Origin: Priapulus caudatus
Taxonomy: Eukaryota; Priapulida; Priapulimorpha; Priapulimorphida; Priapulidae
Assembly: GCF_000485595.1 (NCBI RefSeq)
Contig: NW_014577066.1
Span: forward strand, 780,539 to 837,421
Direction of reading: 5' to 3'
Length of the DNA: 56,883 nucleotides
Shown: piece after piece, positions 38,701-47,700 of the stretch
How positions within the stretch are numbered: the stretch's first letter is position 1
How the letters are laid out: every line of letters starts with the position of its first letter
Made by a program: the position numbers and the translations under genes
Notes under the pieces: model-generated
What the model saw: only the letters and a program-made list of their open reading frames with translations
What the model was told of the DNA's origin: nothing
Database searches by the model: none

Positions 38701-41700
38701 ACAATACAGATGCAAATGCATTAACTCATGTACACACATTTAAGCCAGGGAGGATTGGGCAAGAAACGTAAAATTCGGGAGTTCCTATCTACGAATCACG
38801 AATTCACTTACGCTGCAAACAGCACACGTGAGCGGACAACGAACTTGAAGATGAATTCGAGTGACTTCATGACTTTGAGAAGCATGTCAAGGTTCTGTCT
38901 CTCCGGAACATTTTGGACATAGTCCTTCAGAACAACCATCAGCTTGCTAAAAGGTAAGGATGACAGCCATTAATGTGAGTAAACAGGTTAACGTGATTAA
39001 TGAAGCAGTGTTTCTAATAAACCAGTATCCCTAAGAATGAAACATAGTGCAATTCTGAACTAATTCACACTAACAAAATTCCAACCTTTCACTTTGTCCA
39101 AACTCAGACTATTTACTCTTGATCATAAAGAATGAGGCAGCACATATTTCAATATCCGCATCGCTAAATTCAGTATAAAACTTAAAAATGAGCCATAAAA
39201 ATACACCACACAACTAAGGCTCTTGTAATAAATGTTAAATATTTTATCCGCTACAGCATCCTAATGTATTTATTGAGTATTAACTCACACAGTAAAGACA
39301 ACAAGGTGATGGCTTACTTGTATGCTAATGTTGCACTGAAGTTCTCAGTTATGTATGTATTCAGCACAGGTTTAAAATGCTGGTACTTCCTATCCGATAT
39401 CAGACTGATGACAAATACCTAAAAGCACACAAAATAAGAATTCAGTGGCTATCATATATTTAACAAACCATATCAGGATAAACCAATCAAATTTCAATTT
39501 ACTGCATAAAAAAGTGCTGCCAATTAATTAAATTTTTAATTATGAGTGGCACACATTACATTCATTGCATGGTGCTAGGTTATTTAGAGTGTCACATCTT
39601 TAATTATCATGGCACCACAGAAAAGTGCTTGTGGGGAGCATTGCCTAGGTATTCCACAAGAAATCCATAATACTAATGCACCAAGAGCTTTTGGAGCTAA
39701 CGATCTACTATCATGAAATAATATGTAGGGACGAACTAGGGCTTGTACGGTATTGTTATCGAAAACATCACATGATAAACTATATCTACATATCTTACAA
39801 ATGGGCTTACATCTTATTACTCTGTAAGAGATGTAAGAGATCACTCTCACTCAGAAAACTCTGCAGAGGAAGTGGTTTCAGAGGTATCAAATTATGGAGT
39901 AGAAATAAAATTCACATCTATCTGTCAAACAGACAGATTATGTTTCACGTTTTTTCTCAACTACCACTGTACCACGCACCCTGCAGGAATAGTTCATCTC
40001 ATTCAGTTCAATCCAGTGCAGAGAAACTGTTACACTGCTATTGTAATCTTTTTACAGGCATAACGATTATAGATGGCAGCACAAACAATTTGAGTATTAC
40101 TTGCATACAAAAGTAAAAACCAACATTTATGAAGGAGGAAACATGATGACATGAGGAAACATGATCATGAATTAAGAACGGATTCCTGCAGGACACAGTG
40201 TAAGCAACAAGAATGGAACGAAATATTTAAAATGTGCATGCAACCAATATCGCAAGCTTAAACACCACAGATAGATTATGGTAGCTAAAAACGTCTATAT
40301 AAGGAAATGAAGTAGTTACAAAATATGCCCGAATGAGCTTCACTGGTGTGGTGTGCAGGCTTCAAACCTGTAGCCGACTAACGTCGGAGTGGTTCAATTC
40401 CACCTTTCGGGCGTTGAACGTTGTTCACAACAAATTTTAACCGTAGGCGCGTTCAACAGCGCGAACGCAAGTGCACTCGCCTTCTGAACGACACTGGGCG
40501 GTCGACCGTGTATCCGGTACTCCGTGATATTTACTCACGGATTTTGGAAACTGTGGCTAGTTTCCAGTTACAGAACACAATGTACTAAAATTTAATTTTG
40601 AAGTTAAATTTGTGCTTCTAGTACACCTGAAGTTTTGAAATGCCATGATTTTGGATAGTCATTTTTCTTTCTTGATATAATTTCTTGTTAAACCACTAAG
40701 ACACTAAGAACCACGGTTATATTTATGTTATATATATATACACATAAACATAACCATGGTTCTTATAATTATATATATAAACTTGCATGTTTTATCATTT
40801 AATCAGTTTTAATGGTGTGTATTGGTGCGAAATGAGCCCTTACCCAGCAATTTTACCCCCCCCCCCAAGCCTGTTAATCAAGTAGTGAAGACATCAATAC
40901 GCACAAACTTACCAAGGCATCAAACACAAGGTTATCATAGATGTCAGAGTCGGAATTGTGCATGAGAATGTTGAAGAGAGCATCCAGTGTGTCCTGTAAG
41001 AACTGTAACAGAGGAAAGCAGAGGAGTGATGAAGCCCTGTAGATAGCTAGCATCACATGAATGTCAATCATTGTCCTACGCCAACAGTGGCGCGGGTTTT
41101 ATGCCCAACTATATCGGATGTACAGTAAATTCACTACTGTTTTGATGCTGCATATGTATTGCAAGCAGTGATTACAAGCGTTATTTAGTAATATCGGAAG
41201 AACTAAAGAAATATTACAATACCTCATAGTTATGCACAGGTGGCACCTAAATATTTCCTTCAGTACCTTAACGATCTCCTCTCCGTCAACGTTGGTCAAA
41301 GACTGCAGGTTATTTTTCAGGTTGTCCGGATTAGCACGCCACTTCAGCAGACCCAGCAAGTCAACTGAAAATCCAACCCATCAGAAACAGGTGAACACGT
41401 GGCGCGGGTACTTCATTAGCTATGCAACACTTAGGTGCTGCAAAATACTCGTGCATAACGTACAGTCCCATTACCGGCAAAAACCCGAAAAATGGCCGCG
41501 AACCACTATAAATCACGATACCATTCCATTCCCATCAAAATCCATATGTATCCCAAGATACACGCCAGCAAACGCAGAGGATTTCCTGAAGGAAGGGTCG
41601 AGAGGCTAGTTGAGATTGAGAGAAAGAGGCGCTGATAGCGTGTGTGGCATACGTACTGTTGTGGGTGAGCTTGGTCGAGCACACGGTCGTGCTGATGGTG

Positions 41701-44700
41701 AACGAGTCTTTCGAACTGTACGTGAGGCCGCTCGAGTTCTTACTGAGCGCCACCTGGCTGCCATACTGATTACCGCTCAGCTCTGCCTCCTGCCTTGTTC
41801 CCGGAACCACGAGGTAGTTGAGCATGTCGATCGACTTTTTGTGCTCGATCTGTGGAACAAGATATGTGACAGACTGTAAAGCTAGTTGGAAGCAAAATGA
41901 ATAAACGTAGCCAATAACATACTCTGTAGTGTAACATGTACTTTAGTTACTCTGTTACGTAACACGTAATGAACTTACTCTGTAGTATAACAAGCAGGGA
42001 GTGGGTGCCCCTTTCGGATGAAACAATGAGTGCTGCCCCTAATAAACCTGACCTTATAGCCAAGTGAGAAGCACGTGCCAGCTCTTAAAACCGACTGTAC
42101 ATTTGACAAGTAGCAAACACTGTCGTCTGTAACTGACCTTGTAGACAAGGAGCTCGTGGTTGCCGTCTAGCAGAGTTGTTCCGTTAGCCTGCATGAGTTT
42201 GACGTAGGAGAGAGCAAAGGGTTTCTCCACCTTGTCCTTCACCTCACTCGACGACCGGTGCTTGAAGTCAAACCGCAGGTGTGCATTGTAGAACTCCTCT
42301 ATAGGTACTGCCACCTGTCACAAATGCATTAGCAACACATTAACACACCTGTCGTTACCACGTTGTCATCCAGTTCAAACACCAGCTAATAATACGATTA
42401 ACATCAGATTATATAGAGTTAACATTTACACTAATAACTCGAGATAAAACAGTAAGAGAGAGAATTAAAGCCGTTTTTCCACAAAATGGTTAGTAAGCTT
42501 AAAGTAACTATTGTGAGAATTTTCCAGTGTTTCCCCCACTTTCATGATACCTTCCGTTATTGCTTGAGTAACAGCAATTGTCTAGAGTAATGATAAAATG
42601 TCTTAGAACCTTCGTATTCACCAAATCATGCACGATTACAATTTTGCGTTCTGTTTCTGTTTACCGTTGCCATCTCTCGGACTTTCTCGCGGTAGCGCGA
42701 GACATCTATCACGGTGCAGTAATGCATACCGTCGCACCGTAGAAATCAGATCAGAGTGTAAACACAGACGTTCATACTAGCGTAACAGCAGTGTAGTACT
42801 AATGCCACGTAAAGTCTGTTATTAGAGAAGCTTGTGGATTGCCAGTCAGATAGTAACACGGGAATGACAATGACAGAAAGTGCTCTGAATTATTGACATA
42901 AAAACTCAATAATATTTACCAAACAGAATTGCACGCCCTTTTGTTTTAATTATGTGCACTTGTTTGAAGACGCTATTTGTGATTTTGAGAGTCGGGACAC
43001 GATAAAATTTATTGCTGGTATGATGTGGTCAAATAAATTTGTCTATGCTATAGCTGCATAAAATCTTGGTGTTTTGAATGTTGGTATAATCAGTGATATT
43101 TCCACTGTCAGGTGAGACTATATTCAGCTATATTTAGTTTTTCTGAGCAAAAATCTCGCAATACAGGCTTTAAGAAGCTTACCCATCAATAAATACATAC
43201 ATCACTGATCACGCCTTAAAAGATTGTAAGAACTGCTCTATGCAGACTTCAGCATGCCTATAATGAGCAAGCGTGCGAGCAACCTACCTGGAACGTCTCA
43301 TTCCATCGTGGCTTGTCTTCGTGGTAGTAAACGACTGACCGGTACATACTGGACATCTCATTACTCGACTCCAGACTGATCACATTCTGCCAAGATCATC
43401 ACACATCAGTGCGAGGTTTCACGTGGGAGAGAAGAAGTTTTATGCTGCGAAGACCAACTGAGCTTGGGGCCTAGCACCATCAGATGCAACTTTTTTTTTA
43501 CCTTTCCTTCTGATAACATTTATTCATGGTAGCCGCAGAGTAGAAAAAGAACAAATAAACGCTGCCTGATATTTGATTCCCATCACCTCGAATAACTACA
43601 CAATGCTACAAACGTTGGCACTTCTATGTAACCCTAACCAAAACCCTAATAGAGAGTTCACTGCTCCAGTAAGAAAGCCCCATAACGTATTTTTCACCCC
43701 TCATCTCACACCCGCGGCATCAGGAATAACTACCGGCAAAACTTTGCCGTCGTGGCTGCGCACGCTGACGGTAACTTCAACATTCTTGTCCGAAGTCTTG
43801 CTGCCCTTTGCAAACTCCCCCTGCAGCAACGTTAGGTACACGTCGTTGCGCACATCACCTGCAATGATGTTCGTTATTGTACATATGCACTGTGTAGTTT
43901 GATAACAGCATGAAAAACATTAACAAAATGAGCACATACAGACATACTATGTAATTGTGGGTTTGTAATTAGCATCTAGTTTCATTATTATCTTTGCCAT
44001 GCACATTTTTTAGTGTAGAAAGATTACATTGTAAACTCATCAGCATTCATTGAACTTTATTAATTTTAATTTAGGTCCAGTCCAGAATATATATTAGTGT
44101 TTCGATTCGGATAGTATCCTTGACGATTTTGCAGTGACCACATCAAGAAAAGGAACAGCTTGTTCATGCACGTCTTGGCAGGACCTGCGCCGGGCTAGAC
44201 TAACACACGACCGAAGACTCACCAGGCAAGATGACCTCTGGAAAGCCCATCTTCCTGACGAGACAAGTGCTGATCGAGACCAGGTGAGGGTGCTCTTCTC
44301 TTGCCTGCCAACAGCACAAATCCAATATTACATTGAGGCGGGAAGCCCGAGGGAAGATGAGAACCCTAACCCTAACCCAAAATAACGTGCATTTGCAACA
44401 CCGACGTTGCCGCTATGCTACAAGGAAGGCACACAAGATTGCATTGGGAAGATGCAATCGACTAGAGGTGCATAGCAGCAACTGCCTAGCTGCTACTCTA
44501 AACACATTCTTGACGCACCTGTTTGAAGTCTCCTGGAAGCAGCTTGAGAGCAGTCCACAGCCCCTGACCCTTGTGGTTGACCTCCTTGGCAGTAATGACC
44601 TTCTTAATGACGGTCTCCAAGAAGTCTCGCTCACCACAGCTATGAGACGAGCAAAAGCATACATGTGTAAGTGCCAATGACGTAGACGGACACAAGGTTG

Positions 44701-47700
44701 GCGAAATTGCTCGTGGTAGAATAAATAACAGGCACTTACTAGACAAAGGGCAGGAAGTGGTGCTTGTCTTCGTCACTTTCTATCTTGCCTGCCATGATGT
44801 CTGTGATGTCCATCACTAAAGGAACAGAGCCGGCAAAATGTAATGAAGTGTAATAATACGATTTAGACAACACTTGATATTGCTCAGAGCACTCTATCAT
44901 ACCATGTCTCCCTCACATACTCCTTGTCACCTTCTCTCACCCTTTTACGTCACGTTCTCCTTTATTCAAACGCGCACAAGTTATGCAAGTACATTACGCA
45001 AAAGAAGAATTTTAACGTGCCTGCCACGCCGAATGGTCGGCGTATGTTCTGTTTGTCTTTACACTTTTTCTCGTGTTTATCCGTTTCCTTCCAGTCCATG
45101 TTGCCTATCCGGATCACCTGACACACCAGGATCACTTTTTCTCGGCTCAGGTCCCTGTTACCGAGGTCCTAAATACAACATGTGCACTGTCGTTAGACTT
45201 GTTACAATTCTTGCATTTAGGCTTCAATCAGTAGCTTCATATAAACTGTGTTAAATAACACAGAGTGCACAGGACTCTGTTATCGGTTTTAGAGCATCCA
45301 TTATACTATACACTGGGCATGACAAATGTGTAGGTTAACGTAACGGATATGATTAAATGGTACAGAACCTGAGGGCACTCAAAATAGCTTAAGGAAAGTC
45401 CAAGTAGGTTCAGACATCGTGCAAGCGTGTGACAGCGAATAAGACCGAGTACAAATATGATCTATGTTGAAAAATGTTCTACAACATTGATACTGCCATT
45501 ACATTACCTAAACTCTGCAAAATGCACATGTATAATTTTCTAATAGCATTCATGTTTCTCATTCACTAGTGCTCACCGAGTTTAATGAACGCATTATCTA
45601 TCACTATGCCTAGAGTAAGACTGGATGCTAATTCAGGAAACCTCCCGAAGTATTATACTTACGTTATTACTGTAATGGAAAAACACATCCTCCATAATTT
45701 GATATACATTCCATGTTTCAATCATATCTTTGCATGATTGCCAGTTAATTCGCTGATTGTTGTTCACTGGGACATCAAATTATGTACGGCTAAGATTACA
45801 TGTCATTACTTACAGTTACATAGAGCAAACCAGAACCAACATCTCATATATCAAGTTACCAGACCAAGCTATGACAGTTTTTTACATCTCACTCATAATA
45901 AGCTCTCAAGAATCTTTAATTGTACATAGTAAGCTCATCTGTTCAGTCTACAACTGCCATGCAAACACCCACCGTGAATAAGGCCCTGTAGTCTTTCAGT
46001 GTCTCACGTTCCTGTCCAATTCCTTCCCACTTTATCCAGTAGCTTTCGCTGCAACACAGTAATGAAGAATTAAAAACTAGAAACAGTGCGGACACTGCCA
46101 GGACAAACTACGCTGCTCCATGTCAGGATAGTCATGTAGGTATACTTCATTCCTAGTTACCGTCTACACGTCTTCAGTTTTATCATTGCTAGCTCTTTCA
46201 CCATTCAGAAGCACATTTCGACAGGGCTCAATTCCAGCAACTGCCACTGCCACGGCTGTTCCCCAAACCTCCTTATTTAGCAAGGTGCCTCGAAAATAAG
46301 CCCAATGTCCACTGCAATAACTTTCCGTGGCAGCCTTACATGGTTTGCTTCCTGTACCCAGCGCATGAATTCCACGCTGCGCACGTATCCCTCCCCCTCT
46401 TAGTCTTACTCAAACATTTCTGCAAGAAAGCAAGTTTCCTGTACAATCGAATAACTGCGAATAACTCTAGCCCCGTTCTTGGAGTCTCGTTGAATTGCTT
46501 ACGTGAAGAACTTGCACTCGGTGGCATCGTAGAGAGACAGCAGCAGCTCACAGTCGCTCTTCGCGTTCGCGCAGACAAAGTTCTTCGGCGAGACGAACAG
46601 GTTGTTTGCGAATCGCGCGATCGTCGGCTGCGACAGCCGGCTGTCCCTCCTCCGCACCTGCAGCAGACGCTGCACGGCCTCCTCGTGCTGCCAATCAATC
46701 AGCAACCTCAGCACGCTTACCCGATCGCAACGATCGTCGCACATTGGTCAACGAATCTGAGTGCTTGGCTGATGCAGCCAGCTTATTCAATGTGACAGGT
46801 GATGCTTCTCAACGAATCAGGAGCATGGAATACCATAACAACCCAAACGACTACCGTACATACTATTCCTGACCCACTACTTTATCGAAAAAACATTATG
46901 TGAAATTTCCTGTTCAGCACTATTATCCTCCCCCAGCCATTTTAAAGTATACACCAGCAGGCTATAACAGTAATTAAAGTAGAAACCTGAAAACGTGAGA
47001 ACCACACAAACTCTAAGAATGCTTCCAAATATCTAGTGGCAAAACATTACACAAGACCTTCTCGCCAATTTCATTTTCAAGCACATTCCTAAGCTAAACG
47101 TCTAGCCGTCCACGGACAGTTCACAATCACTGCAGATGAGTTCCACGCAACCAGCTTCGTAACTCTACCTGTCGGAAGAGCTGGATGGTGCTAGTCTCGT
47201 CCGGATCCAGGACATTACCCTGCTCATCCCGCACGACCAGGTCAAGTTCCAGCATCAGGTTGCCCCTGTCTATGGCTGCGGTCACCTGCTGCTTCACCTC
47301 CTTCAACTCATCCTACACGCAAGAGCAAAAGAACAGTGGTAGCACTACTGGAGCACAAACCTCGCTCCCTTATCCTTCCATTTTCTTCGTTAGGAACTTG
47401 AGAATGAAAATTTGAACGAAAAGTTTGTCACTATTTTTATAGCTCAATGGCATAGAGTGGTAATAATATAAGCTAATAATAATGTAATAATAAATAAAAT
47501 AAAATAATAAATAATAAGGTAATAATATAAGCTTATCGAACACTCGTAGGGTTGTACAGAAGATCTGTGTTTCGTGAAGATGGTATAGGCTCCCCTGTAC
47601 ACATTTATATCACACTCACACTGCTTGTGTGAATTGAGTCAATGTAGAGCCATCTGTACCGCATCATGACAGTGTATGTACATAATTATATAAATATATA

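Noticed and set aside
44362-44378. Chromosome end or internal telomere
   Set aside because: Fewer than three CCCTAA units within an intron; chance or minor microsatellite.
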